A stretch of 43,180 nt of DNA, from positions 1 to 43,180 of the forward strand of contig CANFYZ010000025.1 in the NCBI GenBank assembly GCA_947451385.1. Direction: 5' to 3'. Below the pieces are notes generated by a model. It had not been told where the DNA came from and ran no database searches. It was given only the letters and a program-made list of their open reading frames with translations. Both the position numbers and the translations under genes were made by a program. Below, in pieces: positions 34,243 through 42,372 of the stretch. Position 1 is the first letter of the stretch. The number at the start of each line of letters is the position of its first letter. The stretch is from Comamonadaceae bacterium (GTDB lineage Bacteria > Pseudomonadota > Gammaproteobacteria > Burkholderiales > Burkholderiaceae_C).

Positions 34243-35625
34243 TTATTTGCTGTAGGTGGTTGTCCCGTTGGCTGCCCAGGCCAGGTATTGGTTGTTGTAA
34301 CCCCGGATCAAACCCACCAGGTTTTCTGTGGACGTCGTGGTTCGGGCCGTCCAGCTGAGGCCGTCGGGGCTGGTGTAAGCCTTACCGCTGTCACCCACGA
34401 CCATGAACTGATTGGTGGGCACTTGGAGCGTGGAGGCCACAATCGCGTTCAAGTTGGCTTTGCCGAGGGATTGCGCCGTCCAAGTGACGCCATCGCTGGT
34501 CTGTGTCACGGCGCCCGCGTTACCCACCGCGACCACAGAGTAACTGTACAGCGGGGCAACGAGGGGGCTGTAAATACCTTGGGGGTAACTGGTGTTGACC
34601 AAGGCCGAGATGCCTTTCAAGTCCTGCGTGGTGCCTGAACTGACTGAACTCCAGGTGGAAGCGTCCGTGCTGACGAACATCACGCCCCCCGCACCCACGG
34701 CGATCCACAGCCCCCCCGAAGGGAGTGCCGCGTAAGTCACGGCGTAAAGATTCGCCGTGCTGGGCACCGAAGCCGCAGCGTACCAAGTGAGGCCATCGCC
34801 GGTGCGCAATATGGTCCCGTTGTTGCCTACGGCGACCACCGTATTGAAACTGGTGGCCACGGCATTCAGGTCCTGGCTGCCCGATGTGCTTGATTTGAAG
34901 GTCACAAGATCGTTGCTGTAAACCACGCTTCCGCCAGCACCCACGCCAATAAATTTCTGAATAATCGTCCCTGGAAAGGCATAGGTGGCACTTTTCCAGT
35001 TCGTGGTGTCAGGGTCACTGGTGATGGGGGTCCAGGTTAAACCGTTGGCGCTTTGGTATTTGAGCCCCCCGGTGCCTAAACCCAAATAGGTTCCCGTCAG
35101 GTCGAAAGTATTGGTGGTGGAGTTGAATTTGGGGCCGAAGGCCAAGCCGTTCACCCCGCCTTTGCCTAACGGGTCGCCGTTGCTGAACCAACGCTCGCCA
35201 TTCAGTCGGGGGGCTGCAGAAACCGCAGGCGTGGCCTCTCCACCCGGACCCCCGTTGATACGGCCATCCATGATGAAGGAGTACACCACGTTGTTATTCA
35301 AATTGCTCTGGATCGTATTGCCGGTGAAGAAGTATGGCGATGACATGGGTGTCGACCACCCTCTGCTTTGCGCGCCGGGCAAAGAATTCCAATTGTTGGC
35401 ATTGTTGCCGCAGTTTTTGCAAATCGTGGTCGATTGCCCTGTGTAGGCCCAGTAGTCCACACCGGTGACCGCCGTCCAAGTCAAAGTGACGCCACCTTCA
35501 CCTGCATCCAGCGTCAGCCCCCCCACGGGCGGTGGTGCTGATGAACCATGACCACCGCCACAGGCCGTTAACAGGGCCGAAGCAGCAAGCAAAGCGATCA
35601 GGGATTTGGCGGCAGACAAGAGCAT
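34243..35625 (-). CDS. lipoprotein with BNR/Ycf48-like beta-propeller repeats
   Basis: 460 residues. Signal peptide with lipobox LLTAC (about 18-22), Gly/Ser/Pro linker, then a fibronectin-like stretch (about 35-65) with CKNCGNN. The rest is a series of beta-propeller blades of the form 'AVGNNGTILRTGDGLTW', 'VVAVGNAGAVTQTSDGVTW' and 'MVVGDSGKAYTSPDGLSW', typical of BNR/sialidase-type or Ycf48-like propellers. No catalytic residue is evident. Its base composition is slightly lower in GC and richer in Ser/Thr/Asn codons than its neighbours, as expected for a surface protein. Function unknown. Confidence 0.8.
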   Translation of the reverse strand: MLLSAAKSLIALLAASALLTACGGGHGSSAPPPVGGLTLDAGEGGVTLTWTAVTGVDYWAYTGQSTTICKNCGNNANNWNSLPGAQSRGWSTPMSSPYFFTGNTIQSNLNNNVVYSFIMDGRINGGPGGEATPAVSAAPRLNGERWFSNGDPLGKGGVNGLAFGPKFNSTTNTFDLTGTYLGLGTGGLKYQSANGLTWTPITSDPDTTNWKSATYAFPGTIIQKFIGVGAGGSVVYSNDLVTFKSSTSGSQDLNAVATSFNTVVAVGNNGTILRTGDGLTWYAAASVPSTANLYAVTYAALPSGGLWIAVGAGGVMFVSTDASTWSSVSSGTTQDLKGISALVNTSYPQGIYSPLVAPLYSYSVVAVGNAGAVTQTSDGVTWTAQSLGKANLNAIVASTLQVPTNQFMVVGDSGKAYTSPDGLSWTARTTTSTENLVGLIRGYNNQYLAWAANGTTTYSK

Positions 35626-35795
35626 GAGTTTTTCCAGGGCGCTAGTGCAATGGGTTTATTTTATGTGACCCGTTGCGTTCGAGAGTTTCAAGCCGTGATC
35701 GACACGAATTGGCCTACACGTGAACCAGGTTGACAGCATAACCCCGCGCAGGGGCGCAGCCTCGTTTATCATGCTTTGACAACAAGGAGACCGTG

Positions 35796-36581
35796 ATGGA
35801 CAGAAGACATTTTTTTCAAAGTTCGGCGTTGGTGTCGACGGGCGCGTTGGTGGGTTGCGTCACCCCGGGCGTGGCCCAGCAGCAGGTCAAAACGCCGTTT
35901 GTCGTGCCTCAAATTTATGTGCCCATCGTGGGCACCAACGAGCAGTTTCCGGTGCGGCGCATCTACTGCATAGGCCGAAATTACGCTGCGCATGCCCGCG
36001 AAATGGGCTCTGACCCGACGCGCGAACCGCCTTTTTTCTTTCAAAAACCGACCGATGCGATTCAGTACGTTGCCGCAGGCACGACGCCCAACCACAGCTA
36101 TCCCCCGCTCACCAAAAACTACCACTACGAAGCTGAGCTGGTGGCGGTGCTCGATAAAGGTGGGCGCAATATTCCTGTCGAAAAGGCGCTCGAGTTGGTG
36201 TATGGCTACACCTTGGGCCTGGACATGACCCGGCGTGATTTGCAACGCGCCATGGGAGATGAGAAAAAGCCCTGGGAAATCGGCAAGAGTTTTGACCAGT
36301 CCGCCCCCATCGGGGCGATCCACAAAGTGGCCCAAACCGGTCACTTTACCCAAGGCGCCATCTGGCTCAAGGTGAATGGCCAAATCAAACAGAATGCCAA
36401 TTTGAATCAAATGATCTGGTCGGTGGCCGAGCAGATCAGCAAGCTGTCGCAGGCGTTTGAGTTGTTCCCCGGCGATATCATTTATTCCGGTACGCCCGAG
36501 AATGTGGGGCCCGTGGTGCGCGGGGATGTGATCGAAATGCACATCGATGGTTTGCCCAACCTGAGTGTCAAGATCGTTTGA
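35796..36581 (+). CDS. fumarylacetoacetate hydrolase family protein with Tat-like signal
   Basis: 261 residues from ATG 35796, with AAGGAG upstream. The N-terminus MDRRHFFQSSALVSTGALVGC has a twin-Arg motif (RRHFF), a weakly hydrophobic core and an LVGC lipobox-like end; a possible AQ cleavage site follows near residue 28. The FAH domain begins near 50 (VRRIYCIGRNYAAHARE). Metal ligands are visible in HYEAELVAV and GLDMTRRDLQ, with the conserved YTLG and the C-terminal GTPENVGPV block. Characterised relatives hydrolyse acylpyruvates in the cytosol, whereas this copy looks exported. TTGACA at 35730 lies upstream without a well-spaced -10. Confidence 0.88.
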   Translation: MDRRHFFQSSALVSTGALVGCVTPGVAQQQVKTPFVVPQIYVPIVGTNEQFPVRRIYCIGRNYAAHAREMGSDPTREPPFFFQKPTDAIQYVAAGTTPNHSYPPLTKNYHYEAELVAVLDKGGRNIPVEKALELVYGYTLGLDMTRRDLQRAMGDEKKPWEIGKSFDQSAPIGAIHKVAQTGHFTQGAIWLKVNGQIKQNANLNQMIWSVAEQISKLSQAFELFPGDIIYSGTPENVGPVVRGDVIEMHIDGLPNLSVKIV

Positions 36582-36620
36582 TCCAGACCCTTGAAGGTTG
36601 ACCGAGGCCGGTCTCTGTTG

Positions 36621-38051
36621 TCAGACCGGGCCTTCGTACAAAATCTGCCATTGATTCCCTTCTTTGGCCCAATACAGCCGCAGTTGTTGCGCTGCTTTGC
36701 CTTTGGGCGTATTGGGATTGGACAGATTCACGACGATGTAGTCTTGGTTGTCTTTCCAGTGCAAGATCGATTGCAGATTGACCGGCCCACCGTGGCCCGC
36801 CAATTGCGCCGATGCGGCTATTTCGGGCCACCACTCAGACAAACCCTTGCCATCCCGCTGGTATTGGGGGCTGTAAAGGGTTTTCAGGCTGCTCAGATTC
36901 GAGGTTTGGCGATCACGAATCCATTGGTCCAGCGTTTTTCGGAACGCTTCACGGTCAGGCACCGAGCGGTCAGGCGCGACCCACTCCAATTTTTCGGTGA
37001 TGAGCACCGGTGTTTTTTCGACGTTTTTCAAGCGCAACAATCGCCCCATTTCTGGGTTCGACATGACCACGCAGCCGTCCGTGGCCCAGGGCGCGCGCGC
37101 GTATTGGGTGCTCGGCGTGCCATGCAGCCAAATACCTGAGCCGGTTTGACCCCGCATGACATCGATGGCGTTGGGGTAGTTCAAGGTCAAGGCGCCAGCC
37201 CCATACAAATCAGGCAGGGGTTGGCCTTTCAAATTTTTATTCACAAAGTAGACCCCCAAAGGCGTTCGGCCATCACCTTCGCGCGATTTGCCAGTGCCCT
37301 TTTGTCCCACCGAAACATAGGTGTCCAGCAGCAGTTCCAATTGCGGTTTCAGGGGATCGACTGTTTTATTGGCAAACCAGTACAACCGCGATTTGGAGGC
37401 ATCCACGGCAATCAGGTACGGGTTTTGGGGCGACAGACTGATGATGTTGCTGGGCACCAAGCCCTGCAGCGCATGCACATCGGGGCGGTTCAAACGGCGG
37501 TTGGATTCAAGCAGCAGTTCATCGTAACGGTCCTGGCCGGAGGCGGTTTCCTTGCCTGGAATTTCTTTCGGATCAATGGGTTGCGTCAGCCCCTCGTTCA
37601 GCAGTTCGGCATAGAGCAATTGGCCCAGCTGGAAGTGGGGGAATTGGCTCACCAGGCGTTGCGTCAGTGCCAGTGCGGCAGATCGCTGCCCTAGACGCAA
37701 TAAAGCATAGACGTTTTCCAGCATGCCCTCGGCCGTGTTGGCGTGGGGTACGGCACTGGCCGAAGCGCTGGGCAGTACCGCCTCAAATTGGAGGCGCCAA
37801 GTTGTTTTCGAGGTCACTGGGGCCGAAGCCCCGAGGAGACCCGACGACTTTTCTGTGCCCGTTGGTTGGGGTGGGGTCGATCGCGAGTACACATACCAAG
37901 CGACCCCTAAAGCGCACAGGGTGATGAAAGTTGGAATGGTCCAAAAAAAGGGGCGCCATCTGGGAGTGACTGGGTTTCCAGACCCGGGTGTTGCTTGTTC
38001 GTAACGAACAGACTTCGATTTCAATTCACTGTCTCTCGGGTGATCATCCAA
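36621..38051 (-). CDS. L,D-transpeptidase (YkuD/ErfK domain) with C-terminal NTF2-like domain
   Basis: 476 residues. A short cytosolic part, one membrane anchor (about 35-56), a Pro/Ser linker and a helical region (105-160) precede the YkuD domain (about 210-350). Catalytic His310 (IWLHGTP) and Cys327 (ATDGCVVMSN) are present. The C-terminal 110 residues, ending NQWQILYEGPV, are NTF2-like, as in the Cds6 family. The enzyme acts in the periplasm, forming or removing L,D-crosslinks or protein links in peptidoglycan. It overlaps the upstream TPR gene by 31 bases, and that protein carries a related C-terminal domain. Confidence 0.9.
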   Translation of the reverse strand: MDDHPRDSELKSKSVRYEQATPGSGNPVTPRWRPFFWTIPTFITLCALGVAWYVYSRSTPPQPTGTEKSSGLLGASAPVTSKTTWRLQFEAVLPSASASAVPHANTAEGMLENVYALLRLGQRSAALALTQRLVSQFPHFQLGQLLYAELLNEGLTQPIDPKEIPGKETASGQDRYDELLLESNRRLNRPDVHALQGLVPSNIISLSPQNPYLIAVDASKSRLYWFANKTVDPLKPQLELLLDTYVSVGQKGTGKSREGDGRTPLGVYFVNKNLKGQPLPDLYGAGALTLNYPNAIDVMRGQTGSGIWLHGTPSTQYARAPWATDGCVVMSNPEMGRLLRLKNVEKTPVLITEKLEWVAPDRSVPDREAFRKTLDQWIRDRQTSNLSSLKTLYSPQYQRDGKGLSEWWPEIAASAQLAGHGGPVNLQSILHWKDNQDYIVVNLSNPNTPKGKAAQQLRLYWAKEGNQWQILYEGPV

Positions 38052-39163
38052 CGACCAGATTGCTTGGCCAATTCGAGGGATTTGCGGCTGCTGCCTTTAA
38101 AGTTGTCCGACTCATAAACTTGCGAAAAGTTGATTTTCGCTTTATTGCCGTTAATGTCGATTTTAAAGTTACTTAGGCTGACTTGAATTTTCTTTTTGGA
38201 AACGATGCGCTGCTCACGTTCGGCCTCCCACTTGGACCGGGATAAGCGGTCTGGCGGCTCAAAACTGCTGGCATAGGCTGCAAAGTACTTCTTGATGTCT
38301 TTTTGGCTCCACGCGTGGGCCCAATTTTGCACCGCGGCTTTGACCGCTTCCTCTTCCGCGGCGTTTTCTTTCAGCTTCTCAGCGTTCTGTTTGGCAGATT
38401 CCTTGGCCGCCTCTTTCGCAGCCTCTTTGGCTGCTTCTTTCGCCGCTTCCTTGGCCGCCTCTTTGGCCGCCTCTTTGGCCGCCTCTTTGGCCGCTTTAGC
38501 GGCTGCTTCTTTTTCCTGTTCAGCCGCAGACTTGGTCGCAGGACCTGCGGTAGGCGGAGCAGGGGGGGCGGCAACAGGCGGTGCAGCCGCTACAACGGGT
38601 GCAGGCAAGGGCGCTGCGGCCGGGCGCTCGGCTGCGGCCGTCAACTTGGTGATGTCCGTGCGTTCGGTGGTGATCGCGCCCAATAAGGTCAATTGGGTGC
38701 TGGCGGCCTTCACTTTGGGGTCAACCTGCAAGGCCCGTGCATAGGTCTGTCGCACCAATTGAGCCTGGACATCCGCTAAATTGTGATGTGCAGCGGAATA
38801 ACTGGCGTGCGTCTGAATGGCTTTTTCAAAGGCTGCACGTGCATCCTCTAAACGGCCTTTTGAGGCGTACAAGACCCCCAAATTGTTGTACGGTTCAGGC
38901 AATTCCGGGTGGGCTTCGGTGATCTTGCGAAAGGCTTCGATGGCACGGTCATGTGAACCTTGCTGAGCCAAGATGACCGCTTCTAGAAATTGAACTTGAA
39001 CGTCTTTAGGGGATGTCTGCCGCTCTTGCTGAACCGATTTATAGGCTTGGTCCAGTTGGCCTGACTGGATCAGTTGTTTCAGATTGTCTACCGCGTTGGC
39101 CGCCATCGCAGAGTGATGGATACAGCCAATCCACAAGCCCATCAAAACAACTGATTTGGCCAT
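38021..39163 (-). CDS. periplasmic TPR protein with Lys-Glu-Ala-Ala helical repeats and NTF2-like domain
   Basis: 380 residues from ATG 39163, which gives a signal peptide ending AMA near residue 22. ATG 39196, ATG 39217 and TTG 39229 are in frame upstream, so the start is uncertain. TPR repeats (about 25-150; EPYNNLGVLYASKGRLEDARAAF-type) precede a Pro/Ala linker (180-215). A highly regular helix of KEAA units follows (about 220-260), which should form a rigid charged alpha-helix. The last 110 residues form an NTF2-like domain related to that of the downstream L,D-transpeptidase, whose gene it overlaps by 31 bases. The two proteins probably act together on the cell wall. Confidence 0.82.
   Translation of the reverse strand: MAKSVVLMGLWIGCIHHSAMAANAVDNLKQLIQSGQLDQAYKSVQQERQTSPKDVQVQFLEAVILAQQGSHDRAIEAFRKITEAHPELPEPYNNLGVLYASKGRLEDARAAFEKAIQTHASYSAAHHNLADVQAQLVRQTYARALQVDPKVKAASTQLTLLGAITTERTDITKLTAAAERPAAAPLPAPVVAAAPPVAAPPAPPTAGPATKSAAEQEKEAAAKAAKEAAKEAAKEAAKEAAKEAAKEAAKEAAKESAKQNAEKLKENAAEEEAVKAAVQNWAHAWSQKDIKKYFAAYASSFEPPDRLSRSKWEAEREQRIVSKKKIQVSLSNFKIDINGNKAKINFSQVYESDNFKGSSRKSLELAKQSGRWMITRETVN
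38402..38497. repeat. 12-bp in-frame tandem repeat, eight units
   Basis: Eight degenerate copies of a 12-base unit, most often TTTGGCCGCCTC. They encode KEAA on the minus strand within the TPR protein. Units from 38450 to 38497 are nearly identical, so length variation between strains is likely. Confidence 0.9.
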
Positions 39164-39323
39164 GCTTAACCCCAGTTGAGTCTGGGCATGGCGCATCAAA
39201 AAGAACTCGAAAGGCATAAAAATTTTCAATCACATCCCTGGAGATGCTTATTTTAGCCGCCGTACGATTTCTTCTCGGGCTGCGGTCAGAAACTAAAGCG
39301 CTCAAGCAGCCAGTTCATGCGTT

Positions 39324-40103
39324 TTATGCGTCCCCGCGCACATGCGTCACGCCGCCATCCACCACCAAGGTGTGGCCCAGCACGTAGTCGCCCGCGCGCG
39401 ACGCCAGGTAAATGGCCGCAGCAGCCATGTCTTCGGGACCGCCCACACGTTTCGCGGGCACGCGCTCGGCCACCGCATCGCCATGGTCGCGGGCTTCTTT
39501 GTTCATCTCAGAGGCAAAAGGCCCTGGGGCGATGGCGTTGACCACAATGCCGTCTTCAATCAAGCGGGTGGCCATGCGCCGGGTCAGGTGAATCAAGCCG
39601 GCTTTGCTGGCCGCATAGGAATAGGTTTCCCAGGGGTTGACCGAGATGCCATCGATCGAGGCGATGTTGATCACCTTGGCGCTGTGGTTTTGCGCCGCCA
39701 AGCGCAGCAGGTCGGCAAAGGTTTGCGTCAAAAAGAAGGGGGCCTTCAGGTTCAGGTCCACCACCTTGTCCCAACCCGACTCCGGGAACTCGTCAAACGG
39801 CGCACCCCAGGCTGCACCGGCGTTGTTCACCAAAATGTCCAATTGCTTTTCATGCTGCGAATAAGCCGCCAGCAAATCCTGCGCGCCCTCCAGGGTCGAG
39901 ACATCCAGCGGCAAGGCCACGCAGTGCCCCAGGGCGGAGAGTTCTTTGGCGGTTTGCTCACACGCAGCCGCTTTGCGTGCGGTGATGTACACGCGTGCAC
40001 CCTGGCGCAAAAAACCTTCGGCAATCATGCGGCCAATGCCGCGGGAGCCGCCGGTGACGATGGCGGTGCGGCCTTGCAAAGAAAACAAATCTTGGGTGTT
40101 CAT
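39324..40103 (-). CDS. short-chain dehydrogenase/reductase
   Basis: 259 residues from ATG 40103, preceded by AGGAG; the longer open frame to 40175 is not needed. Classical SDR fold: NADP(H)-binding TGGSRGIG (about 17-24), NNAG near 93-96, catalytic Ser in INIASIDG, and YSYAASKAG as the Tyr-x3-Lys pair. The C-terminal LASRAGDYVLGHTLVVDGG is typical of the fabG/RhlG-like branch. An Arg in the second position after the first Gly motif suggests NADPH preference. Substrate not predictable. It lies between an rluA-type gene and the TPR gene, all on the minus strand. Confidence 0.9.
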   Translation of the reverse strand: MNTQDLFSLQGRTAIVTGGSRGIGRMIAEGFLRQGARVYITARKAAACEQTAKELSALGHCVALPLDVSTLEGAQDLLAAYSQHEKQLDILVNNAGAAWGAPFDEFPESGWDKVVDLNLKAPFFLTQTFADLLRLAAQNHSAKVINIASIDGISVNPWETYSYAASKAGLIHLTRRMATRLIEDGIVVNAIAPGPFASEMNKEARDHGDAVAERVPAKRVGGPEDMAAAAIYLASRAGDYVLGHTLVVDGGVTHVRGDA

Positions 40104-40178
40104 GGCGTCTCCTGAGACGTGTTGTAGGTTCAACAAACAGTGTGCCGTGAAGGGCCCGGCGTGCGGGTCACGCAAGCG

Positions 40179-40850
40179 TCAAGTCGCGCCAAAAAGAGCC
40201 GAATAAGGCGCGTGAGCCGACCAGTCCACCGGCAGGCTGAAGGCCATGGCCTCGCCGGTGAAAGGGTGTGGAAAGCCCAGGTCGCGCGCATGCAACATCA
40301 GGCGCGGGCTCAGGGCGCGCACCTCCGGCGGCGCATACAGCGAGTCGCCCAGCATCGGGTGACCCAGGCTTTGCATGTGGACCCGCAACTGGTGCGTGCG
40401 CCCCGTGACCGGCTCCAACTCGAGCAGGGTGGCCGTGTCACCGCTTTGCAGCACGCGCCAATGGCTGCGACTGGGTTTGCCTTCGGGGCTGATGATGTGG
40501 ATCGGGCGGCGCTCCCAGTCCAACAAAATCGGGCCGTCCACGGTGTGCCATCCGGCCTCGTTCACAGCCGTGGGTTCGGGTTGACCGTGCACCACGGCCA
40601 GGTAACGTTTGTGCACTTGCCGCGTTTCAAACAAGCGGCTCAAACGGCGCTGCGCTTCGATGCCGCGCGCCATCAAAATCAGGCCCGAAGTGTCTTGGTC
40701 GAGCCGGTGCACCACCAGCGCTTCCGGGTAGCGGTCTTGCACGCGTTTGGACAAACAGTCTTGCTTGTCGGGGCCGCGCCCGGGCACCGACAGCAAGCCG
40801 CTCGGCTTGGCCAACACCAGCAGGTGCGCGTCTTCAAAAACAGGGGTCAT
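40179..40850 (-). CDS. RluA-family pseudouridine synthase
   Basis: 223 residues from ATG 40850, which overlaps the stop of the upstream small gene (ATGA). Catalytic motif HRLDQDTSGLILMA with the active Asp; the conserved later blocks KRYLAVVHG and GRTHQLRVHMQSLGHPMLGD are intact. No N-terminal S4 domain, so it resembles the short RluA type that modifies 23S rRNA and tRNA, rather than RluC or RluD. The exact target uridine cannot be assigned from sequence. It is one of three pseudouridine synthases in the window. Confidence 0.92.
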   Translation of the reverse strand: MTPVFEDAHLLVLAKPSGLLSVPGRGPDKQDCLSKRVQDRYPEALVVHRLDQDTSGLILMARGIEAQRRLSRLFETRQVHKRYLAVVHGQPEPTAVNEAGWHTVDGPILLDWERRPIHIISPEGKPSRSHWRVLQSGDTATLLELEPVTGRTHQLRVHMQSLGHPMLGDSLYAPPEVRALSPRLMLHARDLGFPHPFTGEAMAFSLPVDWSAHAPYSALFGAT

Positions 40851-41125
40851 GCCGCAGGGGCCAAGCGCAGCGCGGCTTTGTCCAGCCACAAGCTCAGGCT
40901 GTCGAGCAACTCGCCGTGGCTGAACGAGCAGCTTTCTTCGCTGAACAAGGCGCTGGACTCCAAGCGGTCCAGCAACTGATGCCAGACCGGCGCAAAGGCC
41001 GGTGGCAAGGCGCGCAGCAAGTCGTCTTGCGCACGCGCGGTGGCGCTGAACGCGGACACGCTGAGCGTGCCGTTGCGCAGGTCCGCCAAAGCTTGGCGTA
41101 ACAGGGCCAAATGAGAAAGGCTCAA
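40847..41125 (-). CDS. small hypothetical protein coupled to the RluA-type gene
   Basis: 92 residues, entirely helical by composition, no signal peptide or membrane segment. Sequence runs from MSLSHLALLRQALADLRNG to the Ala-rich end, with a Leu/Ser-rich centre (WHQLLDRLESSALFSEESCSF). I do not recognise a family. Its stop overlaps the RluA-type start by four bases, which argues strongly that it is translated and part of the same unit. The 52 bases between rluE and its start show no clear promoter. Confidence 0.6.
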   Translation of the reverse strand: MSLSHLALLRQALADLRNGTLSVSAFSATARAQDDLLRALPPAFAPVWHQLLDRLESSALFSEESCSFSHGELLDSLSLWLDKAALRLAPAA

Positions 41126-41177
41126 AAGTCGATCCTGAGGAAATGAGTGCGGCCTGAATGGTAGCGCACAGAAAGTC

Positions 41178-41732
41178 TCACACCACTTCGCGCCAGGTGC
41201 CGGGGGGTAGATCGTCCAGCCGGTAGGGGCCCACAGCGGCGCGAATCAAGCGCAGCGTGGGCAAGCCTACCGCCGCCGTCATGCGGCGCACCTGCCGGTT
41301 GCGCCCCTCGCGGATCACCAACTCCAGCCACGCCGTGGGCAGGTGCTGCCGCACACGAATCGGCGGGTTGCGCGGCCCCAAGTGGGCGGGCGGGTCCATG
41401 GCGCGGGCACGCGCGGGCAGGGTCATGCCATCGTTCAGGGGCACGCCTTGGCGCAGCGCCGCCAACGCGGCCTCGGTCGGCAGGCCGTCCACTTGCACCC
41501 AGTAGGTTTTCTCCATTTTGAAGCGCGGGTCGGCAATCTGCGCCTGCTGTTTGCCGTCGTCGGTGAGCAGCAACAGGCCCTCGCTGTCCGCGTCCAAGCG
41601 CCCGGCCACGTAGACGCCCGGCAGATCGATGAAGTCTTTCAGCCCCTGCCACCGGCCTTCCGGCGTGAACTGGCTCAGCACACCATACGGTTTGTGAAAA
41701 CGAATCAGCATGTTGCTTGCAGCGCACCCCAT
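41178..41732 (-). CDS. rluE: 23S rRNA pseudouridine synthase, RluE type
   Basis: 184 residues. Close to E. coli RluE (23S rRNA U2457) over its whole length: [42 protein letters not shown] with catalytic Asp, [19 protein letters not shown], and [23 protein letters not shown]. There is no S4 domain, as in RluE. ATG 41732 follows the stop of the upstream gene directly (TGAATG), suggesting coupling; ATG 41711 ([10 protein letters not shown]) is the alternative and fits the domain start better. Confidence 0.93.
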   Translation of the reverse strand: MGCAASNMLIRFHKPYGVLSQFTPEGRWQGLKDFIDLPGVYVAGRLDADSEGLLLLTDDGKQQAQIADPRFKMEKTYWVQVDGLPTEAALAALRQGVPLNDGMTLPARARAMDPPAHLGPRNPPIRVRQHLPTAWLELVIREGRNRQVRRMTAAVGLPTLRLIRAAVGPYRLDDLPPGTWREVV

Positions 41733-42350
41733 TCAGAGCGACTGCTTGTAACGCTCCAGCATCACGGCCTGCGGTTCGACCTCGATGGTTTCACCTTTGA
41801 AGGCTTGAATCTGATCGCGCAGCATCTCGCCCATGGTGGGCATCGCGGTGCGGTCGGTGTGGCGCGTGGTGTCCCACAGTTGCGAACGCATCAGCGACTT
41901 GGCGCAATGCAGGTACACCGACGCCACCGTCACACGAATCACCAAGGCGGGTGGGCGCGGGGTCTGGGCAAATGGCTGCAGATCCTGTGCGTCGGTGGAC
42001 AGCACCGCACGGCCATTGATGCGCAGCGTTTCATCAAAACCCGGCACCATGAACAGCAAACCCAACTGCCCAGTGGACACGATGTTTTCCAAGGTGTCCA
42101 AGCGGTTGTTGCCCGGCGCATCGGGAATCAACAGCGTGTGCGCGTCATGCACTTTGACAAAACCCGGCTCGCCGCCGCGCGGCGAGGCGTCCAGGTCGCC
42201 GGTTGCTGAACCACTTGCCAGCACCACAAAAGGCGACAGACCAATGAACCGCACCGCATGCGCATCCAGCGATGGGATTTCTTTTTTCAGCGCGCGCTCA
42301 CTGGCGGGTTTGTAAATGCTGCGCAGGGCTTGAAGGGTGGTGATGTGCAT
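41733..42350 (-). CDS. PNPOx-like flavin-binding protein (MSMEG_1061 type)
   Basis: 205 residues of the pyridoxamine 5'-phosphate oxidase-like split-barrel superfamily. Blocks typical of the MSMEG_1061 group are FVVLASGSATGDLDASPRGG, LLIPDAPGNNRLDTLENI and GFDETLRINGRAVLS. The group binds FMN or F420 and often has unknown substrates; pyridoxamine oxidation is not implied. It lies 22 bases after glnS on the same strand, and its stop abuts rluE. No anomaly seen. Confidence 0.87.
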   Translation of the reverse strand: MHITTLQALRSIYKPASERALKKEIPSLDAHAVRFIGLSPFVVLASGSATGDLDASPRGGEPGFVKVHDAHTLLIPDAPGNNRLDTLENIVSTGQLGLLFMVPGFDETLRINGRAVLSTDAQDLQPFAQTPRPPALVIRVTVASVYLHCAKSLMRSQLWDTTRHTDRTAMPTMGEMLRDQIQAFKGETIEVEPQAVMLERYKQSL

Positions 42351-42372
42351 GGTGGGAGATCGCAGAGGGGGG

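Noticed and set aside
36600..36635. Hairpin between the FAH-family and transpeptidase genes as a bidirectional terminator
   Set aside because: The arms are interrupted by a bulge, overlap the transpeptidase stop codon and have no T run.
38402..38497. Repeat array considered as CRISPR
   Set aside because: Units are 12 bases, contiguous without spacers and in frame with the TPR protein, so it is a coding repeat.
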